NCBI RefSeq assembly: GCF_019879105.1
Contig: NZ_CP082249.1
Coordinates: 682,001 to 746,000 of the forward strand
Reading direction: 5' to 3'
DNA: 64,000 nucleotides
Source of the DNA: Natrinema sp. SYSU A 869
Lineage (GTDB): Archaea > Halobacteriota > Halobacteria > Halobacteriales > Natrialbaceae
Shown here: positions 1 to 8,810 of the stretch, piece by piece
How positions within the stretch are numbered: position 1 is the stretch's first letter
Layout: each line of letters starts with the position of its first letter
Program-made: the position numbers and the translations under genes
Notes under the pieces: generated by a model
Database searches by the model: none
Told to the model about the DNA's origin: nothing
Seen by the model: only the letters and a program-made list of their open reading frames with translations

Positions 1-506
1 TGAGCGTTTTGTAACTGTGTGTCGAGTCCGACTTCGCCGCCAACCTCCTCATCGCTCACGAGAGCGAACTGCATCGTGATCGGCGGCTCGGTATCCGTTT
101 TGGCGTACGTTCGGGCGACCTGGAGCATCGCTCCGATGGCACCCTTCATATCGGTCGTCCCCCGACCGTACAGTCGGTCGCCGTCTACCTCGCCGAGCGG
201 ATCGTACGTCCACTCCGCCTCGCGAAACGGAACCGTATCGAGATGGCCGTTGTACAGGAGCGTGAAGTCGCTGGCACCCGGCATCGTGGCGACAATGTTC
301 GGTTTCATCGGATCGATGGCGAAGCGCTCGCAGTCGCATCCGAGCGATCTGAACTCCTCGGCGAGCCAGTCAGCCAGCGCTCGCGTATTCCCCGGCGGAT
401 TCTGGGTATCTGCCGCCACGATTCGACGGGTCGTTTCGAGTAGTTCTCGGGGCTCGTTCTCGAGCCCCGACCACACCGGACCGACGGTGCCCCGATTGTC
501 GTCCAT
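1..506 (-). CDS. M20-family metallopeptidase (ArgE/DapE-like), C-terminus cut by window edge
   Basis: Open frame reading off the left edge of the window, so only the first ~168 residues are seen. It shows the M20 zinc-hydrolase signatures in order: GHLDTVP (metal His plus catalytic Asp, about residue 87), GRGTTDMKG (bridging Asp) and DEEVGGE (catalytic Glu and metal Glu). Members remove acyl or aminoacyl groups from amides (acetylornithine, succinyl-diaminopimelate, dipeptides). The substrate cannot be told from this part. The start ATG at 506 gives a normal-length N-terminus before the first motif. The family call is secure; the exact activity is not. Confidence 0.9.
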   Translation of the reverse strand, partial: MDDNRGTVGPVWSGLENEPRELLETTRRIVAADTQNPPGNTRALADWLAEEFRSLGCDCERFAIDPMKPNIVATMPGASDFTLLYNGHLDTVPFREAEWTYDPLGEVDGDRLYGRGTTDMKGAIGAMLQVARTYAKTDTEPPITMQFALVSDEEVGGEVGLDTQLQNA

Positions 507-616
507 GTCGTCTTTATACGAGCATTGAACGGCTAAAACCTCGGTGCCGGAAAGATACGGACCCGCGATCCTCGGCTGCACTCGACGGATTGCAGTCAGC
601 GATTCCGATCGTCACG

Positions 617-1066
617 TCACTCCCACGTGTAGCCGAACTCCTCTCCGTCGCGGTGGATGTAATCGGTTTCCAGCACTTCGCTTACCGTCCGACCGAGCGA
701 GTCCAACTCCTCCTCGATGCCCTGAATGTCGTCATCGTCGAGTCCCTCGTGAGTCGCCGCTAGATCGTCCGGAACCGCCGGCGCGCGGTAGCCAACATCT
801 TCTGCGGATGGGTTCCAGTAGAAGTCGAGTTTCTCGAGCAAGCCCGAATCGCGGACGGCCCGAAACTCCGTTTCGGACAGGTAGGTGTCCCTGGCCCACT
901 CGTCGAAGGCGTCTTCCCAAGCACCCGCCTCGAGGAAGTCGGCCAGCGCTTCGCGGCGAACGGTGTCTCCCGTTCGCTCCTCCGGTTCGTCGACGGCGTC
1001 GTAGTCACCGGGGTCCTGTGAGCCGTGGAGTCTCGGCGGATCAGGAATCTCGACATCGAGTGTCAT
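617..1066 (-). CDS. Acidic hypothetical protein, 149 aa
   Basis: Not recognised. The protein is very acidic with no membrane segment, cysteine cluster or obvious catalytic motif; several Trp/Tyr residues sit near the C-terminus (ending GYTWE). The frame extends upstream to a TTG at 1117, but the ATG at 1066 (MTLDVEIPDPP) is preferred because it is the first ATG. GC-rich third positions and low pI fit a real halophilic gene. It is likely a soluble cytoplasmic protein of unknown role. Confidence 0.65.
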   Translation of the reverse strand: MTLDVEIPDPPRLHGSQDPGDYDAVDEPEERTGDTVRREALADFLEAGAWEDAFDEWARDTYLSETEFRAVRDSGLLEKLDFYWNPSAEDVGYRAPAVPDDLAATHEGLDDDDIQGIEEELDSLGRTVSEVLETDYIHRDGEEFGYTWE

Positions 1067-1227
1067 GCCTTCTCGTTCGGTCGGCAGCGGTATGGTGTTT
1101 TCCCAGCGATTGGCCAACTACCGGTCTCGCATCACCGACTTCGTCGATACATCACGACCGGCTGACGATCCGTCAGCTCGGGAACATGGCCCCTACAGTT
1201 ATTTCAGCCGGGATACAACTAGCACAC

Positions 1228-1631
1228 ATGGCCAGCGGAAGCACCGGCGGACGGGACTACTCGCTCGTCGAGCTGTTCGCCATCAAGTTCGTTCTGGCCG
1301 ACGTGCTGATCATCGCGTTGTTGCTGTTGGCCGGCCCGGTGTACGCAATTCTGGCCACTGCCCTGATCGTGGTCGGGGGCTCCTCCTTTGGTACCTCGCC
1401 GGCCGGACGGGACGCGACGAATCGCGCGATGTCGAGCCGGAACGTGTTGAGAGGAGCGAGACGGCCGACAACGGGACCGACCCCGTGACGACGCTGCAGG
1501 AGCGATACGCCACTGGCGAACTCTCCGAGGCCGAGTTCGAGGCGAAGCTAGATCGACTGATTGAATCCAACGAGCGAGCCGATTCGGCGGATTTCGAGAC
1601 CGCGGAACTCTCCCTCGAGCGCCAGCGCTGA
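1228..1631 (+). pseudogene. SHOCT-domain membrane protein, split by an apparent -1 frameshift
   Basis: The N-terminal part (ATG 1228) encodes an acidic start and two membrane helices (ADVLIIALLLLAGPVYAILA, then VGG). The frame then becomes nonsense (SSFGTSPAG...). In the next frame, from about 1380, the protein continues as LLLWYLAG and ends in a classic SHOCT domain (VTTLQERYATGELSEAEFE), stopping at 1631. Adding one C to the GGGGGC run at 1375-1380 restores a single reading frame of 134 residues, and the span length (404 nt) is one base short of a multiple of three. SHOCT proteins are small, usually membrane-anchored and of poorly known function. This is either a recent mutation or a sequencing error. 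Confidence 0.75.
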
Positions 1632-1746
1632 CCCGTCGATCCGCCGGCGGACGGAGTTTGGCTACACGTCGCGACTGCCCGTCTGCCGTTGGCACTCGCG
1701 AACCCCATCCAAACACTCAATCGCCGGCCCGTCATACCGTCGAGCG

Positions 1747-2532
1747 ATGACTGACTACGAGGCGGTGATCCTCGACGTCGACGGGACGATCGTCCGCGGC
1801 GAGGCGTTGCTCCCCGCCGTCACCGACGGGCTACGTGCGCTCGAGGCGGCGGGCTGTTCGCGGCTGCTCTTCTCGAACAACCCGACGCGAGGGGCTGACC
1901 ACTACGGCGAGAAGCTCGCACCCCACGGGATCGACGTCGATCCGAACGCCGTCCTCACGTCGGCGACCGTCTCCGCGGAGTACCTCGCAGCAACCCACCC
2001 CAATGAACGGGTCTACCTCGTCGGCGGGGAGCGACTCGAGGCGATCCTCGCGGACGCGGCCGTCGAGTTGACGACGGATCCCGACGCGGCCGAGGTCGTG
2101 CTGGGATCGTTCGACAGGGACTTCTCCTTTGGCACGCTCTGGGAGTCTCTGCGGGCGCTCAAAGGTAACGTTCCCTTCTACGGCACCGATCCAGACGCGA
2201 CGATCCCGATCGATGACGGTGAGATTCCGGGCTCGGGAGCGATCCTCGCCGCGATGGCGGCCGTCGCCGGCCGCGAGGCGGACGCGATTCTGGGCAAACC
2301 ATCCTCGATCTCGGCCGCGGCGGCGATGGATCGGTTGGACACCGATCCGCGGAACGTACTGGTCGTCGGCGATCGACTCAATACTGACATCGAACTCGGC
2401 AATCGCGCCGGCATGGAGACAGCCCTCGTACTCACCGGTGTCACCGATCGCGCGGATCTTGCCGAGACTGACGCCGACACCGAGCCTGATCACGTCCTCG
2501 AGTCGCTGGCTGCGGTCGATACGTTGCTCTGA
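1747..2532 (+). CDS. HAD-superfamily hydrolase, NagD/AraL-like
   Basis: A 261-aa protein with all HAD motifs: DVDGT (nucleophile and acid Asp, residues ~9-13), SNN (motif II, ~residue 42), GKP (motif III Lys, ~180) and GDRLNTDIELG (motif IV, ~206). The C2-type cap between motifs II and III fits the NagD/AraL/4-nitrophenylphosphatase group, which dephosphorylates sugar phosphates or nucleotides. The long upstream extension of the open frame is out of character with coding sequence; the ATG at 1747 starts directly before the first beta-strand. The substrate is not predictable. Confidence 0.92.
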   Translation: MTDYEAVILDVDGTIVRGEALLPAVTDGLRALEAAGCSRLLFSNNPTRGADHYGEKLAPHGIDVDPNAVLTSATVSAEYLAATHPNERVYLVGGERLEAILADAAVELTTDPDAAEVVLGSFDRDFSFGTLWESLRALKGNVPFYGTDPDATIPIDDGEIPGSGAILAAMAAVAGREADAILGKPSSISAAAAMDRLDTDPRNVLVVGDRLNTDIELGNRAGMETALVLTGVTDRADLAETDADTEPDHVLESLAAVDTLL

Positions 2533-2595
2533 CAGACCAATTCCGATCGTTTCGCCCGTTCGTATACGGACACCCTATCATGCACACTCAGGAGG

Positions 2596-2604
2596 TATAT
2601 TTAT
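2596..2604 (+). promoter_or_regulatory. TATA-like box of the 75-aa glycine-rich gene
   Basis: TATATTTAT ends 25 nt before the ATG at 2630, the spacing of a leaderless haloarchaeal transcript. A GGAGGT just upstream lies too far from the ATG to act as a ribosome binding site. Confidence 0.5.
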
Positions 2605-2629
2605 CCGCAACAGTCACCAAATAGGACAC

Positions 2630-2857
2630 ATGAGAGAACGAATTACAGCGGTGTTGCTCCGTGCACGATACGCGGCAATCGGCGCAGCGATCGGCGCAGC
2701 GATCGGTGGCCTGTTCAGCCGAAACGCGGCCAGTACCGGCGGCGCAATCGGTGGCCTCGTGGGTGCGACGATTGCCGACACTCGCGGGACCCTCGAGGGA
2801 ACGCTCGAGGATGTCAGGGAGCTTGATCCCCGATCGCAGGAATCTAACGCGGAGTAA
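2630..2857 (+). CDS. Small glycine-zipper protein, 75 aa
   Basis: The protein has a basic N-terminus (MRERITAVLLRARY), then a Gly/Ala-rich hydrophobic stretch with repeated GAAIGAAIGG and GGAIGGLVGA motifs (residues ~18-48), then an acidic tail. The glycine-zipper pattern suggests a membrane-associated oligomer, but no family is recognised. It stands alone with its own TATA-like box. The ATG at 2630 is chosen from that box and from the loss of coding character upstream. Confidence 0.75.
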   Translation: MRERITAVLLRARYAAIGAAIGAAIGGLFSRNAASTGGAIGGLVGATIADTRGTLEGTLEDVRELDPRSQESNAE

Positions 2858-3039
2858 CACCGCGTCACTCGCCTCCGTCGTTCAGGTCGCAGACGGATCG
2901 AAATCGACTCGAGCGGTGACACCTATTTCTTGTTCGGTGCGACGATCAGCCGGATCGAATCGCAGCACTCGGAACGTATCGGAGAAAGCAATGAGACCGG
3001 AGGTGGACGCTCCGAGGCCGATACCACTCTCGACGAAGA

Positions 3040-3489
3040 TCAATCGGCTCTTCCCAGAGAGTCCTCGAGCGCCTCCCGTCGAAGCCGTTCACCTTCCTCC
3101 GTATCGACGGTCAACTCGGGAACCGTCGTCGGCGTGTTATCATCGTCAATTGCGACGTAGACGAAGTACGACTCGGTGGTCCGTTCGCGCTCCCTGGTCC
3201 GCAGGTTCTCGCGCTCGGCGATTAGCCGGACCTTCACGCTCGAGGTGCCCGCGTCGTACACGTAGGCGGTAATATAAGCCGTGTCACCGACAGGAATCGG
3301 CCGCTCGAAGTTCATCTGATTGACTCGCGCAGTGACACACATCTCGCCGGAAAATCGCATGGCTGACATCGCTCCCACCTCATCCATCCATTTCATCACG
3401 TTGCCGCCGTGAGCGACGTCGAGGGTGTTGGCGTGATTCGGCTGCACCATCTCCCGGTTCTCGATTACCGTTTCCCGAAGGGCCGTCAT
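3040..3489 (-). CDS. Acyl-CoA thioesterase, hotdog fold (YciA/ACOT type)
   Basis: A 149-aa single hotdog domain. It carries the acyl-CoA hydrolase signature N-H-AN-x4-HGG-x4-WMDE near residues 17-35, matching the BACH/YciA group in which the Asp and Asn act in thioester hydrolysis. The rest (RVNQMNFERPIPVGD, YVYDAGTSSVKV) is typical of the family. It likely hydrolyses cytosolic acyl-CoA to free acid and CoA. The frame stays open upstream but becomes basic and non-coding before the ATG at 3489. It is divergent from the TraB-like gene. Confidence 0.9.
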   Translation of the reverse strand: MTALRETVIENREMVQPNHANTLDVAHGGNVMKWMDEVGAMSAMRFSGEMCVTARVNQMNFERPIPVGDTAYITAYVYDAGTSSVKVRLIAERENLRTRERERTTESYFVYVAIDDDNTPTTVPELTVDTEEGERLRREALEDSLGRAD

Positions 3490-3646
3490 TGGTCGGTATT
3501 GCCCGACGGCACCAATCAGTCTTGCTTTCACCGGTCGGTGAGACTCGAGTAACAGTTCGGCCGGCACAACAGTTCGAATGTATAGATATTTTACACGCCT
3601 TCGCGGTCCGATACTGGTAAAAGTCGCCGCCGAGTTGGGGGGAGTA

Positions 3647-5419
3647 ATGAGCGATGCAGGCGAGGCCGACGTGCCGGAGCCGCCAGCACCACCTGAGCGT
3701 GAGCGTGGCTCTGTCGAGGTCCTCGGCACGGCACACGTCTCGCAAGCGAGTGTTGACGAGGTTCGCGAGACGATCGACCAAGAGGACCCGGACGTCGTCG
3801 CCGTCGAACTCGACGAAGGGCGGTACCGCCAGATGAAAGGCGGCACGCCCGACGACATCGAAGCGGGCGATCTCCTCTCCGGCAACACCGTCTTCCAGTT
3901 TCTGGCCTACTGGATGTTATCGTACGTCCAGTCCCGGCTCGGCGACCAGTTCGACATCGAACCCGGTGCCGACATGCGGGCCGCCATCGACGCCGCCGAA
4001 GCGAACGACAACGGTGTCGCCCTGGTCGACCGCGACATTCAGACGACGATCCAGCGGTTCTGGAGCGGGCTCACCCTAACCGAGAAGCTGAAGATGGTCG
4101 GCGGGCTCGCGCTCGGAATCACCGACCCCCGAACGCTCGGGCTCACCTTTGGTGCCGTCGGCGGCGCGTTCCTCGGGTTCATCGTCGCCGCGTTTCTCGC
4201 CCCAGTGCTCGGCTTCGGTGACCTCCTGTTAGTCGGCATTACCGACCCCACAGCGCTCCAGTACATCGGCGGCGGCGCAGTCGGCGCGCTCGTCGGCACG
4301 TTCGTCGGCCTCCTCTTTCTCCCCTCCCTCGAGTCCGCCGGGCAGTATACCGGCAGCTACCTCTCGGGGTTTTCGATACGGATTCTCGCCGGACTGGTCC
4401 TCGGGATCAGCGGTTGTCTCGCACTGGTCGCGACCGGGACCTTCGTCGGGCCGTTCTCGGCCGCGATCGTCGAGAGCGCCGGTATCTATGCGGTTCGGGG
4501 CACAGCCGGGACACTGGCCGGACTCGGGATCGGCGTCACAATCGGTGCCGTCCTCGGACTCGGCCTCGACGGACTCGGCGGTGACGTCGAGGACATCGAT
4601 GAAATCGATATCGAGGAGATGACCGACGGGGACGTCGTCGCCGCCATGATGGAGGAGTTCCGCCAGTTCAGTCCCCGCGGTGCGAACGCCCTGATCGACG
4701 AACGAGACGCCTACATCGCACACAACCTCCATGACCTTCGCGAACAGGGGTACGACGTCCTCGCCGTCGTCGGTGCCGGCCACAAAGCCGGGATCGAACG
4801 CCACTTGCTGAACCCCGAGGAGATTCCGACGCTCGAGTCAATTTCCGGAACCGCCTCGAGCCGCCGGTTCTCGCCACTGAAGATCCTCGGCTATCTGATC
4901 ACCGTCGGCTTCCTCGCCTTCTTCTTCCTGTTGATCATGGCGGGGGTCAGGAACGCCTTCCTGCTGAAGCTGTTCGCGGCCTGGTTCCTGTTCAACGGGC
5001 TCTTCGCGTTCACGCTGGCGCGGCTGGCCGGCGCGCGCTGGACTAGCGCGGGCGTCGGCGGTGCGGTCGCCTGGCTGACGAGTATCAACCCGCTGCTCGC
5101 GCCCGGTTGGTTCGCCGGCTACGTCGAACTCAGACATCGCCCGGTCAACGTGCGGGACATCCAGACGCTAAACGAGATCGTCGGCGATACCGAGCGGCCG
5201 ATCGGCGAGGCCCTTGATTCGATGTTCGATGTGCCGCTGTTCCGGCTGATAATGATCGTCGCGCTCACGAACATCGGGAGCATGATCGCGACGGGGCTGT
5301 TCCCGTTCGTGGTACTGCCGTGGCTGGCACCCGAAATCGGCGGCGTCGACGCACTCATGGGCCAACTGCTTCAGGGAGCCCAGAATAGCCTCGAGCTACT
5401 CAGAGGATTCCTCTCATGA
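3647..5419 (+). CDS. TraB/PrgY-family membrane protein
   Basis: A 590-aa protein. The N-terminal soluble domain (~20-160) has the TraB/PrgY signature GTAHVS followed by VVAVELDEGRY, and a later conserved segment YDVLAVVGAGHKAGI (~375). A multi-helix insertion lies around 165-340, and four or so membrane helices make up the C-terminus (~420-590). TraB/PrgY proteins in enterococci bind or degrade pheromone peptides; the wider family is related to GumN/Tiki metal-dependent proteases. The archaeal role is unknown. The ATG at 3647 follows a close purine-rich GGGGGGAG. The last four bases overlap the next gene (ATGA), so the two are translationally coupled. Confidence 0.9.
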   Translation: MSDAGEADVPEPPAPPERERGSVEVLGTAHVSQASVDEVRETIDQEDPDVVAVELDEGRYRQMKGGTPDDIEAGDLLSGNTVFQFLAYWMLSYVQSRLGDQFDIEPGADMRAAIDAAEANDNGVALVDRDIQTTIQRFWSGLTLTEKLKMVGGLALGITDPRTLGLTFGAVGGAFLGFIVAAFLAPVLGFGDLLLVGITDPTALQYIGGGAVGALVGTFVGLLFLPSLESAGQYTGSYLSGFSIRILAGLVLGISGCLALVATGTFVGPFSAAIVESAGIYAVRGTAGTLAGLGIGVTIGAVLGLGLDGLGGDVEDIDEIDIEEMTDGDVVAAMMEEFRQFSPRGANALIDERDAYIAHNLHDLREQGYDVLAVVGAGHKAGIERHLLNPEEIPTLESISGTASSRRFSPLKILGYLITVGFLAFFFLLIMAGVRNAFLLKLFAAWFLFNGLFAFTLARLAGARWTSAGVGGAVAWLTSINPLLAPGWFAGYVELRHRPVNVRDIQTLNEIVGDTERPIGEALDSMFDVPLFRLIMIVALTNIGSMIATGLFPFVVLPWLAPEIGGVDALMGQLLQGAQNSLELLRGFLS

Positions 5420-6048
5420 GCTATCGCACCACCCAGCAGTCCGATCCCGAACTGCGCTTTAGCGACACGGAGATCCGAGATCTCTCGATCGCATGGCTCA
5501 CGCTCAGCGTCGCGTTCGCGCTATTGTTCGCGCCGGTCCATCGCGGCGGAAGCGTCAGCACGTTCGTCACGATGGTCGGGCTGAGCCTCGTGACCGTCGG
5601 CGTCGCGTTCCTCCTCCATGAGGTCGCACACAAGGTCGTCGCGATCGAACACGGCCAGATAGCCGAGTTCCGGGCCGACTATCAGATGCTCTTCCTGGCG
5701 ATCATGGGAGCACTCGTCGGCTTCCTCTTCGCCGCGCCCGGGGCCGTCTACCACCGCGGACGGGTGACCCAACGCGAGAACGGCCTGATCGCGCTCGCAG
5801 GCCCAGTGACGAACCTCCTGTTAGCGCTGCTCTTCCTCCCGCTGATGATCTTCCCCGAGCCGTTCGGGACGATCGGTCAGATGGGGATCTGGATCAATCT
5901 CTTCCTGGCCGCGTTCAACATGATCCCCTTTGGCCCACTTGACGGCAAGTCAGTCCTCGAGTGGCATAAGGGGATTTTCGCTATCGTCTTCGTCCCAACA
6001 GTGCTGCTCGCGGCGTACGTGGTCCTGTTCGTCGGGCCGTTCGGCTAG
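5416..6048 (+). CDS. M50 (site-2 protease-like) membrane metalloprotease
   Basis: A 210-aa, mostly hydrophobic protein. The zinc motif HEVAH lies in a membrane helix (~residue 69) and the second M50 signature appears as FGPLDGKSV (~residue 175, the usual NPxxDG region). These are the metal-binding elements of intramembrane proteases that cut transmembrane or signal-peptide segments. It overlaps the TraB-like gene by ATGA, which suggests co-expression and a possible joint role in membrane protein or peptide turnover. That link is inference. Confidence 0.92.
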   Translation: MSYRTTQQSDPELRFSDTEIRDLSIAWLTLSVAFALLFAPVHRGGSVSTFVTMVGLSLVTVGVAFLLHEVAHKVVAIEHGQIAEFRADYQMLFLAIMGALVGFLFAAPGAVYHRGRVTQRENGLIALAGPVTNLLLALLFLPLMIFPEPFGTIGQMGIWINLFLAAFNMIPFGPLDGKSVLEWHKGIFAIVFVPTVLLAAYVVLFVGPFG

Positions 6049-6144
6049 TCGACGCGGCTACTCACCGGCTACCCGATCGGCCGGCCCCGGCTAACTCGAT
6101 ACCGGACCGGTGACCTTTTGCTCGCGCCGGGAGGTCCTTCGAGT

Positions 6145-7140
6145 ATGACCGATACGGACGACGAGGAACGCGACGCGGAGGGACTCACCTACGCCGAGAC
6201 CGGCGTCGACATCGAGGCCAGCGAGGACGCGACTGCGGCCTTGCTCGAGGCCTTCGGCAGCGACCTACGGACCGAGTACGCGGGCTTGCTCGACATCGGC
6301 GATCGGTATCTCGCGCTGGCGACCGACGGCGTCGGGACGAAGCTGCTGGTCGCCGAAGCGATCGAGGACTTCTCGACGATCGGCATCGACTGCATCGCGA
6401 TGAACGTCAACGACCTCGTTGCGGCGGGGGTCGAACCCGTCGCCTTCGTCGACTACCTCGCGATCGACGAACCCGACGAGGAGCTGACCAACGGGATCGG
6501 CGAGGGGCTCGCAGTCGGTCTCGAGCAGGCGGACCTCACCATGCTCGGCGGCGAGACGGCGGTCATGCCCGAGGTCGTGAAAGGATTCGATCTGGCGGGC
6601 ACCTGTGTCGGACTCGCCGGGAAAGACGAGATTTTTGACGGCGAAGCGAAGGTCGGCGATGCACTCGTCGGATTCCCCTCGAACGGCATCCACTCGAACG
6701 GATTGACGCTCGCTCGCGAGGCAGTGACTCGAGACTACGAGTACGCGGACGAGTTCCCGCTGGACCCGGAGAAAACGATCGGTGAGGAACTGCTTCGGCC
6801 GACCCGGATTTATACTGACCTGCTTGAGCCGATGCGCGATCACGAGGTCCGCGCGGCGGCTCACGTCACGGGCGGCGGCTGGACGAATCTGCTTCGGATG
6901 GGCGAGTGCGAGTACGTCATCGACGACCCGCTGCCGGCTCAACCGGTCTTCGAGTTCGTCCAGGCGGAAGGGGACGTAACCGACGCGGAGATGCATCGGA
7001 CGTTCAACATGGGTACCGGCTTCGTCGTCGCGCTTCCTGAGGACCGCGCTGAGGAGCTGGCCGCGGCGACTAACGGGCAGGTTATCGGGCATGTCGCCGA
7101 CGGCGACACCGTCGAAATTCGCGGTCTCTCGCTGTCCTGA
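6145..7140 (+). CDS. purM: Phosphoribosylformylglycinamidine cyclo-ligase (AIR synthetase)
   Basis: A 331-aa enzyme of de novo purine synthesis that closes FGAM to aminoimidazole ribotide with ATP. Family landmarks are LTYAETGVDIEA at the start, the ATP-site segment LALATDGVGTKL, MNVNDLVAAGVEP, MLGGETAVMPEV, FPSNGIHSNG, and GGGWTNLLRM near the C-terminus. Full length for PurM. The ATG at 6145 gives a short acidic leader, as is usual in haloarchaea. It stands between the M50 protease gene and a short zinc-ribbon gene without an obvious operon. Confidence 0.97.
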   Translation: MTDTDDEERDAEGLTYAETGVDIEASEDATAALLEAFGSDLRTEYAGLLDIGDRYLALATDGVGTKLLVAEAIEDFSTIGIDCIAMNVNDLVAAGVEPVAFVDYLAIDEPDEELTNGIGEGLAVGLEQADLTMLGGETAVMPEVVKGFDLAGTCVGLAGKDEIFDGEAKVGDALVGFPSNGIHSNGLTLAREAVTRDYEYADEFPLDPEKTIGEELLRPTRIYTDLLEPMRDHEVRAAAHVTGGGWTNLLRMGECEYVIDDPLPAQPVFEFVQAEGDVTDAEMHRTFNMGTGFVVALPEDRAEELAAATNGQVIGHVADGDTVEIRGLSLS

Positions 7141-7257
7141 ACGAGACCGGCCGACCGTTCTGTGGCTGATTCGCTATTTAGGACGTGCACGTGGCGACCG
7201 GCCAGTTCGTTCCGATCGGAGTGTGCTGATCGGTCGTGTGATGAAACGAAATAACGA

Positions 7258-7273
7258 TAGTAATATGTTACTA
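7258..7273. promoter_or_regulatory. 16-bp inverted repeat upstream of the zinc-ribbon gene
   Basis: TAGTAATATGTTACTA has 6-bp perfect arms around TATG, in an AT-rich patch of otherwise GC-rich DNA. A related half site CTAGTAAC follows about 20 bp downstream. It may be a promoter or operator element for the small gene at 7342. There is no direct evidence. Confidence 0.3.
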
Positions 7274-7341
7274 CCTACCATACAGGTCCACTAGTAACGG
7301 AAGATCGGATCGGAATCGTCACGTAGCATCTCGGATTGACT

Positions 7342-7473
7342 ATGAGAGACATACGCTGTCCGAACTGCAAGGGGACCGACGGCACCGAAGTCGACGGTGA
7401 ACTGCTCGGCCCGGAGGTCAACCGAACGTTCGAGTGTGAACGCTGTGGCCACATGTGGAACGTCGTCGTCTGA
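7342..7473 (+). CDS. 43-aa zinc-ribbon protein
   Basis: A short ORF of 43 residues with two CxxC knuckles (CPNC at residues 6-9, CERC at 32-35). It begins MRDIRCPNCKG and ends HMWNVVV. This is the typical rubredoxin-like zinc ribbon seen in many very small haloarchaeal proteins, probably binding one Zn. Partner and role are unknown. Its size and acidic middle (TDGTEVDGELLGPEV) agree with a real gene. Confidence 0.8.
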   Translation: MRDIRCPNCKGTDGTEVDGELLGPEVNRTFECERCGHMWNVVV

Positions 7474-7634
7474 GACGACCGTTCGCCTCCCGGTCGGCAC
7501 TCTCACACCGTCCACCACGAATAGCGGATCGTTCCGAACGCTGCTATCCGACTACCGGGAGCGTACCACATCCCGATCGGCTTCGATAGTGGCTCCATTC
7601 ACCGATCCAACTTGCTTTCCGCAGTCATCTCCGA

Positions 7635-8195
7635 CTACTCGGATTTGCCGGTCGCCGCTCGAATCGTGTCGTACTCCTCGTCGCTGTTGGCGATGAACTG
7701 GACATCCTCGAGCGTCTCGGGCTCGTACTGCTCGAGTTCCTCGCCGATGATCGCGGCCCCCGCCGCGAGGTCGAAGCCGGCGACCCCACAGCCCAGTGCC
7801 GGAACGACAAGCGAGCGACAGCGGAGGTCGTCGGCTTTCTCGAGCGCGTTTCGAGTCGCATCCCGAATGCTTTCCGCGGTTGCTTCGCTGTCGTCATCAG
7901 AACCACCGGTTCTGGTTGGCTCACGAGACTCCGTCGGAGTCTCGTGAACGCCGTAATGGGGCATCGCCGCGGCGTGAATAACGTAGTCAGCCTCGAGATC
8001 GTAGGCGTCGGTGACCGCGACCGCGCCGAGGTCGACCGGTCCTGTTTCCATCGCTTCCTCGTTGATCTCCTCGCCCGCACCGCGGCGGAGCGCGCCGGCG
8101 ACGCCGGACCCCATCCGGAGGCTGGTGCCGGCCGCGTTGACGAGCGCGTCGGCGGACTGTGCGGCGATGTCGCCCTGGATGACGTCGTATTCCAT
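7635..8195 (-). CDS. Macrodomain (ADP-ribose-binding) protein
   Basis: A 186-aa single macrodomain. Signatures are the N-terminal IQGDIAAQSADALVNAAG (binding-loop Asp and the NAA motif), GVAGALRRGAG, and the glycine-rich VPALGCGVAGFD near the C-terminus. Such proteins bind ADP-ribose or O-acetyl-ADP-ribose and often remove ADP-ribose from proteins or nucleic acids. Around residues 83-105 an acidic, low-complexity insert (HETPTESREPTRTGG...) falls exactly on a 27-bp DNA palindrome. The ATG at 8195 places the GD-motif at the usual distance from the start. Confidence 0.92.
   Translation of the reverse strand: MEYDVIQGDIAAQSADALVNAAGTSLRMGSGVAGALRRGAGEEINEEAMETGPVDLGAVAVTDAYDLEADYVIHAAAMPHYGVHETPTESREPTRTGGSDDDSEATAESIRDATRNALEKADDLRCRSLVVPALGCGVAGFDLAAGAAIIGEELEQYEPETLEDVQFIANSDEEYDTIRAATGKSE
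7921..7947. repeat. 27-bp near-perfect palindrome inside the macrodomain gene
   Basis: Two perfect 13-bp arms (TCACGAGACTCCG and its complement) flank a single T. The palindrome encodes part of a Ser/Thr/Glu-rich loop that ordinary macrodomains lack, so it looks like an in-frame insertion. Confidence 0.8.
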
Positions 8196-8269
8196 ATGTG
8201 AGGCGTCCGGACCGAGGCCAATGAAACTGATCGTGGCACGTGACCGATTCGGCTCGTGAGTGTGGCGGT

Positions 8270-8593
8270 TCAGTCCGTTCGAATCCAGTCGGCCCGTAAC
8301 GGCTTGGTCGCGATATCGGTGTTCGAGATCCCGTAAAATTTCTCGCGGCCGACCGGCGTCCGGAGTCGCAGGACACAGGTATCGTTTGTCACCTCGAACG
8401 CGGTCACCGTTCGATGAGAACGTCGATGATCGAACCGAAAGCGTCGGTTCGCGTCCGCTTCGACGGTGACCCGATTGCCGAGTGGCCAGCTCAGCGACTC
8501 GACGCGTTCGATGTCGATGTCGAACAGGTGAGCGATCAGGCCCCGACCACGTCGACCCATTGTCCCCTGTGATCGGTTCTCGTGTGAACTCAT
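8270..8593 (-). CDS. Hypothetical protein, 107 aa, Arg-rich
   Basis: Not recognised. Unlike most neighbours it is basic (many Arg), with a probable all-beta core (HRTVTAFEVTNDTCVLRLRTPVG). There is no membrane segment or metal motif. ATG at 8593. The segment just upstream (8594-8810) has no gene. The composition allows a nucleic-acid-binding role, but this is a guess. Confidence 0.6.
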   Translation of the reverse strand: MSSHENRSQGTMGRRGRGLIAHLFDIDIERVESLSWPLGNRVTVEADANRRFRFDHRRSHRTVTAFEVTNDTCVLRLRTPVGREKFYGISNTDIATKPLRADWIRTD

Positions 8594-8810
8594 ATGATGA
8601 ACAATTCACTGATACCCGAAAAAAGATGCTATCTTCGCGTGGGCCTCTCTCGCATGGGTCAGTGGTCCCTGCCGATGGCGGGTCCGCAGCAAACGACGGG
8701 TGCTGTACGAGCCCCCGAGTCACCTCGAGAAGTGGAAACGTGAAGTCTGAAAAGGAACGCCGCCGCTCTGGATGTTCTAGATGCGCTGAATGTCCGCTCA
8801 TCTCAGAGTC

